NCBI GenBank assembly: GCA_947630025.1
Contig: CANRFZ010000004.1
Location: 62,001-126,000, forward strand
Source of the DNA: an uncultured Lachnospiraceae bacterium
GTDB taxonomy: Bacteria; Bacillota; Clostridia; Lachnospirales; Lachnospiraceae
DNA: 64,000 nucleotides
Reading direction: 5' to 3'
The position numbers and the translations under genes are program-made. A model generated the notes under the pieces. It was not told the origin of the DNA and searched no databases. It saw only the letters and a list, made by a program, of their open reading frames with translations. Position 1 is the stretch's first letter. Each line of letters starts with the position of its first letter. Below are positions 1-8,642 of the stretch, piece by piece.

Positions 1-1840
1 CGTACATCCCGCGGAAGCCCTCGTCGTTCTGGATGATATAGCCGCACTCGTTGGGCAGGTTCTCGTAACTGTCCGTCAGAAATACCGTGGTGATATCCTG
101 ATTGGCCCGGTCCGTTATGTATTTGGTGATCAGCTCCCCTTCCAGAATCTCCGGGTCCGACAGAAACAGGACGAACTGCGGCAGTGCAAGCCGTCCTTCC
201 CGGCTCTCCATGGCGCTTCTGTTCTCCGCCCGGCTGCGCAGCACCGTCGTGATCTCGTACAGTACGTCTCTGGCCTCCACGCGGTTTCTGGCGATGTATC
301 TGCTCTTTTTGTCCTCCGACCAGACGTGCGGGAACCACTTCATATATTCCCAATCCGCAGAGTCGTCCCGCCCTTCGTCGTAGAGGAACGCCATTTTGAC
401 GTCCGTGTAGCAGTCCGAGGCGGCAATCTGCGCCACCAGACTGTGCATCACGTCCACCGCGCCTTTTTTCTTGGCGCCGCCCACGATGCCCACCATCCTG
501 TGTTCCTTCAGGTCGATGCAGAGCGGCACGTCATGCAGCTCCCTGTAGCTCTGTTGTATCATGGCGGGTTTCTCCGCCAGCGAGTCGTTGATCAGCGAAA
601 ACCGTTCCTTCGGGATATGGATCTGCGTCTGGAACGGCATATTGCCGATTCCTAAGCGATGGCTCAGGAAATCGCCGTGTCCGGCGTTGCGGTTCCACAG
701 TTCATGGGTTTCGGCGCCGTATCCGGTGCACACTTCCGCCGGCAGATACATGGCGTTCAGGCTGGCGATATTTTTCTCATATTTTTCTTTGATAAGGTTG
801 GAACATTTGATCAGATATTCTCCGTATGCCTCGAATCTGTGCAGTTCTTCCTCGCGGTTTTTCTTTTTGTCCGCTTTCAGGTTGACCAGCGCCCATGTGG
901 TGCCGATCAGCGCCGAGGAGACTGCCGTGACCAGTCCGGTATACATAAAGGCGCTGCCCGTGTTACCGCTCATCCGGGTGCTGTAGATCGACAGAATACA
1001 TCCCAAAAGCATCGGGAGCGCCATCGTCATGGACGGCCCGATCAGCATACCGACGGACTTTTTGTTCAGAATCTTGGGCTGGGGCGGCGCCTCGATCTCT
1101 ATCGTCTCGTCCTCGATCTTATAGAGCTGCCGCGGCGACCTGTGGTACATGATCTTTCTGTCAGATCCGGCATCCGGAGCCTCATACGCCGCGCCGCCCG
1201 CGTCGGTATACCCGGAGAGCTTCTGCGGATTCACCGCCACGTCGCCCACTTGGGCGCTGACGGCCAGCGTGTCGTCCAGATAGATCAGGCTCAGCCCGAA
1301 CAGATTGATGCAGTCGCCGAACTGAAGCTGCCTGGAGCCGACGATTCTCCGGGAATTGACGAATACGCCGTTGGAGCTTCTGTCCTCGATGATGCACTGC
1401 GACTCCCGGTGGTGTATCACGGCGTGCACGCCCGAAATCAGATTTCTGTTATTGTAGACGATATCGCACGCCTCGCCCCTGCCGACGGTGATCTCATCCA
1501 CCTGCCGGATGTCGTACTTTTCATAGACTTTGAACGAATTGGCCACTTCGTCCACCATGACGGAGATGTGCTCGTTATCCGGCAGAATGACCGTCAGCAG
1601 GTCGCCGTCCTTCATCGTTGTGCCTGTATACCGCTCGCGGCTGACCGTGTCCTCCAGTATATAATCAGGAGAAAAAAGAAACTGCCAGCAATTCTCAATA
1701 ATCTGCATTTTCAGTTCCACATCCCGATCCAGCGAAAAAATATCGTTGTCCAGAATGATGGAATGCTCCGAATTATTGATTGCCGGCAGCAAAAACTGCT
1801 GAAACGCTTTGGTACTGTGCACCGAAAGAATGATTCCCAT
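1..1840 (-). CDS. essC: Type VII secretion ATPase EssC, N-terminal part (cut by window edge)
   Basis: Membrane motor of the type VIIb (WXG100/LXG) secretion system. The visible 613 residues hold an N-terminal ubiquitin/FHA-like region (about 1-90). A canonical FHA domain follows at about 110-190, with its GR, SGVHA and SSNG signatures. Two membrane segments lie at about 263-287 and 297-320, and then the start of the cytoplasmic region that leads to the FtsK/SpoIIIE ATPase domains. Those ATPase domains lie beyond the window, so no Walker motifs are seen here. The ATG at 1840 follows a GAGGGGG ribosome site. The next gene upstream is another FHA protein, as is common in T7SSb loci. The family call is from domain order; the exact substrate cannot be told. 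Confidence 0.85.
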   Translation of the reverse strand, partial: MGIILSVHSTKAFQQFLLPAINNSEHSIILDNDIFSLDRDVELKMQIIENCWQFLFSPDYILEDTVSRERYTGTTMKDGDLLTVILPDNEHISVMVDEVANSFKVYEKYDIRQVDEITVGRGEACDIVYNNRNLISGVHAVIHHRESQCIIEDRSSNGVFVNSRRIVGSRQLQFGDCINLFGLSLIYLDDTLAVSAQVGDVAVNPQKLSGYTDAGGAAYEAPDAGSDRKIMYHRSPRQLYKIEDETIEIEAPPQPKILNKKSVGMLIGPSMTMALPMLLGCILSIYSTRMSGNTGSAFMYTGLVTAVSSALIGTTWALVNLKADKKKNREEELHRFEAYGEYLIKCSNLIKEKYEKNIASLNAMYLPAEVCTGYGAETHELWNRNAGHGDFLSHRLGIGNMPFQTQIHIPKERFSLINDSLAEKPAMIQQSYRELHDVPLCIDLKEHRMVGIVGGAKKKGAVDVMHSLVAQIAASDCYTDVKMAFLYDEGRDDSADWEYMKWFPHVWSEDKKSRYIARNRVEARDVLYEITTVLRSRAENRSAMESREGRLALPQFVLFLSDPEILEGELITKYITDRANQDITTVFLTDSYENLPNECGYIIQNDEGFRGMY

Positions 1841-1886
1841 ATGATCCCCCTCACTTATTTCTTTTGTATACCGCTCTATCTGCTCC

Positions 1887-2507
1887 TCAGCCTTTGATCG
1901 TGACCTTGTAGGTGACGCTTCCGAGCACGATGACATCCCCCGACAGGAGCCGCACGCCGTTGTGATCGACGATGGCCTGCTCTTTTTTCCTGCGCAGGAT
2001 CGTCCGATTGCCGCCGCCCAGATCCCGTATGTAAACTTTGCCGCCCGCCACGAAGATCTCGCACTGCTGCGGGGCGATTCCCGCCGCCAGCACCGCGATA
2101 TCGTTGATCTGCGAATCGCTCCCGATGTGGATGCCTTTCACGGGATTCAGCATAAATTTCCGGGTGGAGAGCTCCGTCTTCTCGATCAACTGCAGCATCG
2201 GCGCGTCGTCCCTCCGGCCCGCGCCGTCCCGCTTCTTATTCTTGCGTCCGTCCGCCTCGGAATTGCTGTAGTCCACATCATAGGGCACATAGACTTCTTT
2301 TCTGCCGGCGTCTCCCGCGTAACTGTTCAGGATGACGTTGTTCAGATTTTCGTCCCGCCGCTTGTCCTCGGCGGCGATGGCCAGCTCCCTGTTCCGGCGG
2401 CTGCGCCGTATGACGATCCGCAGGATAAGGATGATGCCTGTCAGCACGGCTGCCGCTATGACGGCGGCGATAATGCGGTTATCTTTGATCCAGTCTATTA
2501 TCATCAC
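1887..2507 (-). CDS. Membrane-anchored FHA-domain protein
   Basis: 206 aa. One N-terminal transmembrane helix (about 11-33), a basic stop-transfer stretch, a charged linker and a C-terminal FHA domain (about 115-200). In the FHA domain the usual GR is replaced by GS, so phosphothreonine binding may be altered. It probably works with the adjacent EssC as a regulatory or scaffolding component of the secretion system (inferred from position). The start is a GTG at 2507 or the following ATG at 2504, downstream of a GAGG. It overlaps the 3' end of the dehydratase gene by about 29 bases, so the two are likely cotranscribed. Confidence 0.75.
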   Translation of the reverse strand: MMIIDWIKDNRIIAAVIAAAVLTGIILILRIVIRRSRRNRELAIAAEDKRRDENLNNVILNSYAGDAGRKEVYVPYDVDYSNSEADGRKNKKRDGAGRRDDAPMLQLIEKTELSTRKFMLNPVKGIHIGSDSQINDIAVLAAGIAPQQCEIFVAGGKVYIRDLGGGNRTILRRKKEQAIVDHNGVRLLSGDVIVLGSVTYKVTIKG

Positions 2508-3579
2508 GGTACATTTCCTCGTAGTATTTCTGATAGTCGCCGCTTGTCACGTTCTTCATCCAGTCCTCGTGTTCAAAATACCATCGAATCGTGCGGCGGA
2601 TGCCGTCCTCGAACATCGTCTCCGGCTCCCAGCCTATCTCCGCCTTGATCTTGTCGGGAGCGATGGCGTACCGCCTGTCGTGCCCCTTGCGGTCCTCCAC
2701 ATAGGTGATCAGATCCTCACCGATATGCGCCCGGCGCGGATCGTCTTCGGGCAGCATCTCCCGCAGCGCCGTGAGAATGATCTTGACGATCTCGATATTC
2801 TGCTTTTCGTTGTGGCCGCCCACGTTGTATGTCTCAAACAGCCGCCCCTGCTCCTGCACCATGTCGATGGCCTTGGCGTGATCCTCCACGTACAGCCAGT
2901 CGCGGACGTTCCTGCCGTCTCCGTACACGGGCAGCTTTCTGCCCTGCAGGGCGTTGTTGATAATCAGCGGAATCAGCTTTTCCGGGAACTGATAAGGCCC
3001 GTAGTTGTTGGAGCAGTTCGTGATGTTGGCCGGAAACCGATAGGTGTCCATATAGGCCTTGACCAGCATATCCGAACCAGCTTTGCTGGCGGAATACGGA
3101 CTGTGGGGCGCGTAGGGCGTCGTCTCGTAGAAATAGCCGCCGTCCTCCTCCAGCGAACCGTATACCTCGTCCGTGGACACGTGCAGGAATTTCTTGTCCG
3201 GGCGGAAGCTGCCGTCCGGCAGTTCCCACGCTGCCTTGGCACAGTTTAACATCACCGCCGTGCCCAGCACATTGGTCTGCACGAAAACCTCCGGGTTGCG
3301 GATGCTTCTGTCCACATGGCTCTCCGCCGCGAAATGAACCACACGGTCGATCTCGTTGTCCGCAAAGACAGCGGCGATGGCCTCCTTATCGCAGATGTCC
3401 GCCCGGATAAACGTATAATTGTCACGGCCCTCGATATCTTTCAGATTCTCCAGATTGCCCGCATAGGTAAGCGCATCCACATTGATGATCCGTATCGCAT
3501 TGTCGTATTTGCGGAACATATAGTGGATGTAATTGGAGCCGATAAATCCCGCGCCGCCCGTCACTAAATAAGTTCTCAT
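2479..3579 (-). CDS. rfbB: dTDP-glucose 4,6-dehydratase
   Basis: 366 aa short-chain dehydrogenase that converts dTDP-glucose to dTDP-4-keto-6-deoxyglucose, the second step of dTDP-rhamnose-type pathways. The Rossmann loop TGGAGFIG is at residues 8-15, followed by the STDEVYG active-site segment and a YSASK catalytic pair. The long insertion and the RDWLYVEDH and GWEP motifs are typical of RmlB. The ATG at 3579 is preferred to one four codons upstream because MRTYLVTGG is the usual family start. No rmlA, rmlC or rmlD is in this window, so partners must lie elsewhere. Its place between a lysozyme gene and T7SS genes is unusual. Confidence 0.9.
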   Translation of the reverse strand: MRTYLVTGGAGFIGSNYIHYMFRKYDNAIRIINVDALTYAGNLENLKDIEGRDNYTFIRADICDKEAIAAVFADNEIDRVVHFAAESHVDRSIRNPEVFVQTNVLGTAVMLNCAKAAWELPDGSFRPDKKFLHVSTDEVYGSLEEDGGYFYETTPYAPHSPYSASKAGSDMLVKAYMDTYRFPANITNCSNNYGPYQFPEKLIPLIINNALQGRKLPVYGDGRNVRDWLYVEDHAKAIDMVQEQGRLFETYNVGGHNEKQNIEIVKIILTALREMLPEDDPRRAHIGEDLITYVEDRKGHDRRYAIAPDKIKAEIGWEPETMFEDGIRRTIRWYFEHEDWMKNVTSGDYQKYYEEMYRDDNRLDQR

Positions 3580-3610
3580 CTTTCCCTCCATATGCCGTCT
3601 GTCCGGCCTT

Positions 3611-6550
3611 TTAATAGCTCAGATAACTGAGATTCATGTCCACGTTGCCGCTGATGCCGCTCACCGTGCCCTTGGACGAATACTGCCACATATCGTATCT
3701 GCTGGCGCTGTACGTGGGAGCGCTGGCATACTGCGCCAGCCAGATCTTGTAACCGGTCAGGCTGGACACGTTCATTTTCTGGGTAAACCACGTCTTGTTG
3801 GCGTACACGCCCGCGGAGTAGCCGGAAGCCTGAACGGTGGCGCAGAACGCCCTGCACGCCGCCGTCCTCGTGTCCGCGCCGATGCCGTCCGCACGGCCTC
3901 CGCTGCTCTCCACGTCGAGAAAGATCGGATAGTCCAGACCGTAGCCGCTGACCAGACTGATAGCCATCGACGCTTCCTCCACCGCTTCCACCTCATTTAC
4001 CGCCTGCGTGAAGAAGTAAACGCCCACTTTCAGGCCGGCTGCCTTCGCGCCCTTGATATTGCTCTTGAACTTAGGGTCCTCCACCAGCGCGCCGGTCGAG
4101 GAACCGCGGTAGCCGCAGCGGATGATGACATAGGACACGCCGGAATTTCTGACGGCCTCCCAGTCGATATTGCCGTTCCACTTGGAGACGTCGATGCCGA
4201 TCGTGCCGTTGCCGGAAGCCATCCTGCCGTCGCTGCCGAAGGTGTACTTCACGCCCTGGATGACCTGTTCCCCGGTCACGTAGTTGCCGTTCTTGTCATA
4301 ATAGTACACGCCGCCGTCGATGGTCTGCCACCCGGTATAGCGGTACGATTCGCTCTTGACATAAAAGACCTCGTTGTTGTAGTAATCGGCATTCTTGGCC
4401 TCTACAAACTGGTCGCCGTTTTTGATATATACCTGATTGCCGTTTTTGTCCTTTAACGGCTTGGCGCCGTCGGCCTGCCCCGACACGGTCACTTTCCACT
4501 CGGCCTTGGCATCGCCGCACACCGCCGTAATCGTAGCCTCGCCTTCCTGAAGCCCTTTCACGGTCACGGAATTGCCCGTGCTGCCCGTGATGCTCAGTAC
4601 CGCGTCCTTGCTGCTGGACCATGAGATCGAACCGCCCTCCGGACTGGTCTTGCCGCTCAATGTCTCCGAGGCGCCCACCTTTACGGTCTTGGCCCCGCTG
4701 ATGGTAATGCCGGTGTACTTGACCGGAGCCGCCTCGACTTTCACGGTCGCTTCCTTAGAGGAATCGCCGCAGGACGCCTTGATCACGGCCTCACCCACGG
4801 CCTTGGCCGTCAGCTTGCCGCTGCCGTCCACCGACACGATACCGTCACTGCTGCTGCTCCATGAGATCGAGCCGCCCTCCGGATCGGTGGCTGCGCTGGC
4901 TTGTCCTGTAGCGCCCACCGTCAGCGTCCCGGGGCAGTCCAGCTTCGTCACTTTGTAAGTGACGGGCGCAGGCTCCTGCTCCTTTCCCTTACAGCCGCTG
5001 ACGTCGCCGCTGCCACACACAGGACAGTCGCTCTTGTAGTTGTCCGACGTACATTTGTTGTCACAGTTGCACTGCGGTTCGGCTCCCTTGCATTGACTGA
5101 GATCGCCGTTCTTACATACCGGGCAGCTTTCGTTGACGCTGCCGTCTCTGCACTTCGTATCGCAGTTGCACTCTGCGTCTTCGTCCGGCTCGCTGGACTT
5201 GGGGCTGCAGTTTTCGTAATTATCCTGACAGACGGCACATCCGGAAGCGTCTCCGGCCTCCTGATCCGCGCATTTTTCGCTGCACGTACACTCCGATGCC
5301 GGCGCCGGCAGCGACGTCGGCATGATGCCGGTGTCCACCGCCTTATAAAATCCGGTGGCGACCTTGGCGCTGTCGGGCGCGGGGATGCTGCCCTTGCCGA
5401 TCTCCCGGAAGCCGGACTCGCCCTCGATGGGCGTTCTCGTGGATTCCACCCACTCCACTGTATCCGGCAGCGTGGCCTCCTGCACCGTATCCTGCACCGC
5501 GGTGTCTTCTTTGGCCGCGTTGATCTCCGACTCCGATTTGATCTCGTCCGCCACATCGACTTTCTTGTAGGCGATGGTGTCCGAGACGCTGACGCTGACC
5601 GCTGCCGTCGGCAGCTCATACTCCTCGTAGCTGCCGTCCGCGAACGGTTTCGCCTTCACCTGATAGCTGCCCGCCGCCACGCCGGTCTGATAGATAATGC
5701 CGTCTTTATCGTCGTCTTTCAGGTCATAACTCTCGGGCCCGGAGACGGACACCTCGAACGGAACGCCGCCGATCAGCTTTCCAGTGGATTTGTTGACAAA
5801 TTTAATCTTCATGTCGGACTGGATCGACGTAACGTTCAGCGTGACTTCCGTCGTTGTCTCCTCCTCCGCGTCGTCCTCCGCCGTTTCCTGTTCCTCCGTC
5901 TCCAGATCTACCATGGCGGCCAGCCTCGCCGATTCGGACACCGCCAGCAGCCCGCTCTCGCCGATGACGGATACGCCGTCGATCTGCTGGCCCACCGCGG
6001 CGAACGCCTCCACCTGTTTGTTCACCGATTTCGCATTGGCAAAGAGAATACCCGAGGCGATGGCCCCCGCGACAACCAGAATGCCGAACACGGCCACCAC
6101 CACATCCAGCGTGCTCATGTCCGCGATGAAATCGGCAAAGCGCGCTATGATGCCGCCCTTTGCGTCGTCATAGGCATCCTCGTCCTCATCCTCATAGTCG
6201 TCGTCCGGCTCCACGGCCTCAAAATCATCGTCGTAGTCGTCGTCTTCGTAGCCGTCGTCTTCCTCGCCGAAAGCGCCGTCTCCGTAGTCGTCATCATCCT
6301 CCGCGGCTTCGTCCTCGTAGTCCTCGTCGTCCGCGTAATCTTCGTCATCTTCGGCGAGGTCGTCATAGTCTACGCCGTCTTCCACATTATCCTTCTGATA
6401 GGATGCGATCGTCTCGTCATCAAGAATCAGAAATTCCAGCGTATCGTCCGTGACGCTGTCCTCGTCTTCCTCATCGAAGTTGTCCTCGTCCAGCAGCTCG
6501 TCCAGACAGAGCCTCTTGTCGTCATCCCGTTCGTTCTTCTTTTTCCTCAT
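3611..6550 (-). CDS. Membrane-anchored modular GH25 lysozyme
   Basis: 979 aa. Order of parts: a very acidic cytoplasmic tail (about 1-140, long Asp/Glu runs); one transmembrane helix (about 146-172); a linker with an SpaA/Cna-like beta domain (about 240-325); three Cys6 modules (about 420-522, pattern CxCxxKC...CPVC...C); two bacterial Ig-like (Big_2) domains (about 535-690) with SWSSS signatures; a cell-wall-binding repeat (about 700-775); and a GH25 muramidase domain (783-979). The catalytic acids expected for GH25 are present: Asp in IDVSKW (about 787) and the Asp/Glu pair of FLDVE (about 879/881). It should cleave peptidoglycan from the outer membrane face. The ATG at 6550 follows GGAGGAA, and a promoter lies at 6608-6636. 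It may help the neighbouring type VII machine cross the wall (inference). Confidence 0.85.
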   Translation of the reverse strand: MRKKKNERDDDKRLCLDELLDEDNFDEEDEDSVTDDTLEFLILDDETIASYQKDNVEDGVDYDDLAEDDEDYADDEDYEDEAAEDDDDYGDGAFGEEDDGYEDDDYDDDFEAVEPDDDYEDEDEDAYDDAKGGIIARFADFIADMSTLDVVVAVFGILVVAGAIASGILFANAKSVNKQVEAFAAVGQQIDGVSVIGESGLLAVSESARLAAMVDLETEEQETAEDDAEEETTTEVTLNVTSIQSDMKIKFVNKSTGKLIGGVPFEVSVSGPESYDLKDDDKDGIIYQTGVAAGSYQVKAKPFADGSYEEYELPTAAVSVSVSDTIAYKKVDVADEIKSESEINAAKEDTAVQDTVQEATLPDTVEWVESTRTPIEGESGFREIGKGSIPAPDSAKVATGFYKAVDTGIMPTSLPAPASECTCSEKCADQEAGDASGCAVCQDNYENCSPKSSEPDEDAECNCDTKCRDGSVNESCPVCKNGDLSQCKGAEPQCNCDNKCTSDNYKSDCPVCGSGDVSGCKGKEQEPAPVTYKVTKLDCPGTLTVGATGQASAATDPEGGSISWSSSSDGIVSVDGSGKLTAKAVGEAVIKASCGDSSKEATVKVEAAPVKYTGITISGAKTVKVGASETLSGKTSPEGGSISWSSSKDAVLSITGSTGNSVTVKGLQEGEATITAVCGDAKAEWKVTVSGQADGAKPLKDKNGNQVYIKNGDQFVEAKNADYYNNEVFYVKSESYRYTGWQTIDGGVYYYDKNGNYVTGEQVIQGVKYTFGSDGRMASGNGTIGIDVSKWNGNIDWEAVRNSGVSYVIIRCGYRGSSTGALVEDPKFKSNIKGAKAAGLKVGVYFFTQAVNEVEAVEEASMAISLVSGYGLDYPIFLDVESSGGRADGIGADTRTAACRAFCATVQASGYSAGVYANKTWFTQKMNVSSLTGYKIWLAQYASAPTYSASRYDMWQYSSKGTVSGISGNVDMNLSYLSY

Positions 6551-6607
6551 GCTTCCTCCACTGTGCCTTGCCTGATATATGCCGCTCCCCGGCATAAAAT
6601 GATATTT

Positions 6608-6636
6608 ATTTTAACATAAAATCAACTTTACTTCAA
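6608..6636 (-). promoter_or_regulatory. Promoter of the lysozyme gene
   Basis: Reading leftward: TTGAAG, a 17-base spacer, then TAAAAT. The start point should fall near 6601, giving a leader of about 50 bases before the ATG at 6550. Confidence 0.6.
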
Positions 6637-6841
6637 GTCTTGCGCGCGCCAGCGGGCGCACTATCCGCTATTCCTGAGACTGTGCTGTAAACGCGCCGTT
6701 TCATCTATCCCTCGGATGTGCCGTCCGCTCTCCTGTGGATGCCCCGGACGGCCTGTTCCGAATTTGGTATGATTTCCCTGATATTTGTGCTTTTGCGCGA
6801 TATTTTACACCGCCAAAACCGCCATTTTACGTTAAAATGCC

Positions 6842-6870
6842 TTGACTTTATTTTCCGAAACTGACACAAT
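6842..6870 (+). promoter_or_regulatory. Promoter of the small zinc-ribbon gene
   Basis: TTGACT, 17-base spacer, CACAAT, followed about 60 bases later by the ATG at 6929. The -10 box matches consensus at four of six positions. Confidence 0.5.
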
Positions 6871-6928
6871 ACAAGTGCAGCCTTACAATGTTTCAGTCGT
6901 TTCGACAAGTAAAAAGGGGATATTTACT

Positions 6929-7261
6929 ATGATGTATATGCACTATTGTAAGCGTTGCCAACGGGTTTATATGTTGAACGGCCATAAGCAGAGCTGCCCT
7001 AAGTGCCATGAGCGCATCAACGAGCTCAAGATCACTTACATGGACTACGTTGCTATGGACGCGGACGAGAGGAAGCAGTTGACAGTCAACTGCGCAGATG
7101 AAACGCAGCTCAAGAAGATGAGCACTACATACCGTATGTATAAATACAGTAAGTGGTACAAAGAGCTGCAGAAACAGTTTCCGCAGACGGCTATCCTCTC
7201 CTATCCGCTGAAAAACAGAAACCCGCAGGAAAACGCCGTGCCTTTTGTCTCGATGCGATAA
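6929..7261 (+). CDS. Small zinc-ribbon protein of unknown function
   Basis: 110 aa. Near the N-terminus two CxxC pairs (CKRC at about 7-10 and CPKC at about 22-25) form a probable zinc ribbon. The remainder is charged and helical with no transmembrane segment or signal peptide, so it should be cytoplasmic. The ATG at 6929 is chosen because AAGGGG lies about 9 bases upstream; an in-frame extension to 6842 would run through the promoter. It stands alone with its own promoter and a strong terminator (7278-7318). Zinc ribbons of this kind bind nucleic acid or protein; I do not recognise the family. Confidence 0.7.
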   Translation: MMYMHYCKRCQRVYMLNGHKQSCPKCHERINELKITYMDYVAMDADERKQLTVNCADETQLKKMSTTYRMYKYSKWYKELQKQFPQTAILSYPLKNRNPQENAVPFVSMR

Positions 7262-7277
7262 AGGCACACACATCAGA

Positions 7278-7318
7278 GGGCGCTTCCGGGATTCCGACAG
7301 TTCCGGATGCGCCCTTTT
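7278..7318 (+). terminator. Rho-independent terminator
   Basis: Arms at 7278-7289 and 7303-7314 pair at 11 of 12 positions (GC-rich), followed by TTTT. It sits 16 bases after the zinc-ribbon stop codon. Confidence 0.85.
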
Positions 7319-7586
7319 CTGCTGCCGTATTTCTGCTGCTTCTGCAACTGTCCTTTCGGGCTCTGCCCTGCCGCACGCCGTATTCGTCTTTGCGGGTTCT
7401 GCCGCCGCCATTCTCCGAAATACGAAAGAATTTATTAAAAAACGGAGAAGGAATGGATTTTTATTTTTTTTCATAGTAAAATAAGGAGTGAATATAGCGA
7501 TGAATAACAATACATAGCCGATGCACATAACGGCAGAGTCAAGAGCGCCCGGACAGACCGGGCCCCGCATTACGGAAGGAGACGGC
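7319..7586. other. Intergenic region upstream of the SGNH-like gene
   Basis: An AT-rich stretch at 7430-7490 contains a TAAAAT (7477-7482) that could be a -10 box; no clear -35 was found. A hairpin at 7547-7563 (GCCCGG/CCGGGC) lies in the leader just before the GGAGA ribosome site of the next gene. Confidence 0.4.
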
Positions 7587-8642
7587 ATGAGCGAAAAAAA
7601 GAGACACGAAATTCCCGATACGGAACTGGCATACGAGGAGGATAACGCGGAAGAAAACGCAGAAAAGACAGGGCGCGGCGGCTTCCGGTTCAGCATACAC
7701 TATCTGTTTCTGCTGGCTTTCGTACTGATCGTCGGCATCATCGTCTTTGCCCTGTACCGTTGGAACAAAGGCGTGCCGTCGGACTATGATCCGAATTACC
7801 ACACGACGGAATTTGACGTGGAAGTGATCGACAATATCATTCCGCTGGCGCCGGATAAGCGGGAAGGCTATGTGGACGACGGCGTGACGACGATCCTCTG
7901 TCTGGGCGACGATCCGTTTTCCTTAAACAGGGGGCCCGGCGGCCTGTCGGAGCAGATCGAGGCCAAGACCGGCGCGGTCGTATATAACGGCGCGTTCACA
8001 GGCACGACCGTCGCCAGACAGAACGCCGACTTCGCCCAGTGGTGCTATCTGGATGCTTTTTCCTTTGTCAATGTGGCGCAGAGTCTTGCATCGGGAGATT
8101 TCGGACTGATGAAAGAAGCGCTGGCATACAGTTATGACGAGGCGTTTCCGGAGACGGTAGAACTGCTCTCCGAGGAAGTGGATATGAATAAAGTGGATAT
8201 TCTGTGCATCATGTACGACGGCTCCGACTACGTGAATAAGCGGGCCGCGTACGATCCCTCCGATCCCTACAATCCCGTCGCCTATACGGGCGCGCTGCGG
8301 ACCGGGATCGAAGCCATCCAGAATGCCTATCCGCACATCCGCATCGCCGTGCTTTCCCATACGTTCTGCCACTGCCTCAACGACGAGGGCGGCTATGAAA
8401 ACGGCGACCGCACGGATCTGGGCAACGGCACGCTGAGCCATTACTGGCAGTTGGAGCTGGATGTGACGATGGACTGCAGCGTTTCCTTCATCGATAATTT
8501 CTACGGTTCCGTCAACGAAGACAATTATCTGGACTATATGACGGACTATATTCACTTCAACGACGCCGGGCGCGAGCTTCTGGCCGAAAGATTCGTGGAG
8601 TGCATCCTGCCTTCGTCTTCCGCCGAGGCGGAGAGCGACTGA
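7587..8642 (+). CDS. Membrane-anchored SGNH-hydrolase-like protein without the usual serine
   Basis: 351 aa. Short cytoplasmic tail, one transmembrane helix at about 37-57, then an extracytoplasmic SGNH/GDSL-like fold. The block I motif reads CLGDDPFS, with Asp where the nucleophilic serine of GDS would be. Blocks III and V are recognisable as DGSDY and DYIHFND (the DxxH pair). Such proteins often accompany MBOAT acyltransferases and act on acyl groups of surface polymers. Without the serine it may be non-catalytic or use another residue. The ATG at 7587 follows GGAGA; upstream in-frame codons lack a ribosome site. Its 3' end overlaps the convergent gene by about 90 bases. Confidence 0.7.
   Translation: MSEKKRHEIPDTELAYEEDNAEENAEKTGRGGFRFSIHYLFLLAFVLIVGIIVFALYRWNKGVPSDYDPNYHTTEFDVEVIDNIIPLAPDKREGYVDDGVTTILCLGDDPFSLNRGPGGLSEQIEAKTGAVVYNGAFTGTTVARQNADFAQWCYLDAFSFVNVAQSLASGDFGLMKEALAYSYDEAFPETVELLSEEVDMNKVDILCIMYDGSDYVNKRAAYDPSDPYNPVAYTGALRTGIEAIQNAYPHIRIAVLSHTFCHCLNDEGGYENGDRTDLGNGTLSHYWQLELDVTMDCSVSFIDNFYGSVNEDNYLDYMTDYIHFNDAGRELLAERFVECILPSSSAEAESD

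Larger units (their letters stand above)
6551..6928. other. 378-base intergenic region with divergent promoters
   Basis: Lies between the divergently transcribed lysozyme gene and a small zinc-ribbon gene. It holds a leftward promoter (6608-6636) and a rightward promoter (6842-6870). The 200 bases between them show no convincing gene or RNA. Confidence 0.6.

Noticed and set aside
659-1897. A 412-codon open frame on the + strand
   Set aside because: Antisense to EssC, which has clear FHA and membrane segments in the opposite direction; the + frame has no recognisable domain.
4901-6619. A 572-codon open frame on the + strand
   Set aside because: Antisense to the lysozyme gene; caused by its Asp/Glu-rich codons, with low-complexity protein and no ribosome site.
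7501-7518. A five-codon leader-peptide-like frame with an AAGGAG upstream
   Set aside because: Too short to support; no attenuator structure specific to an amino acid follows.
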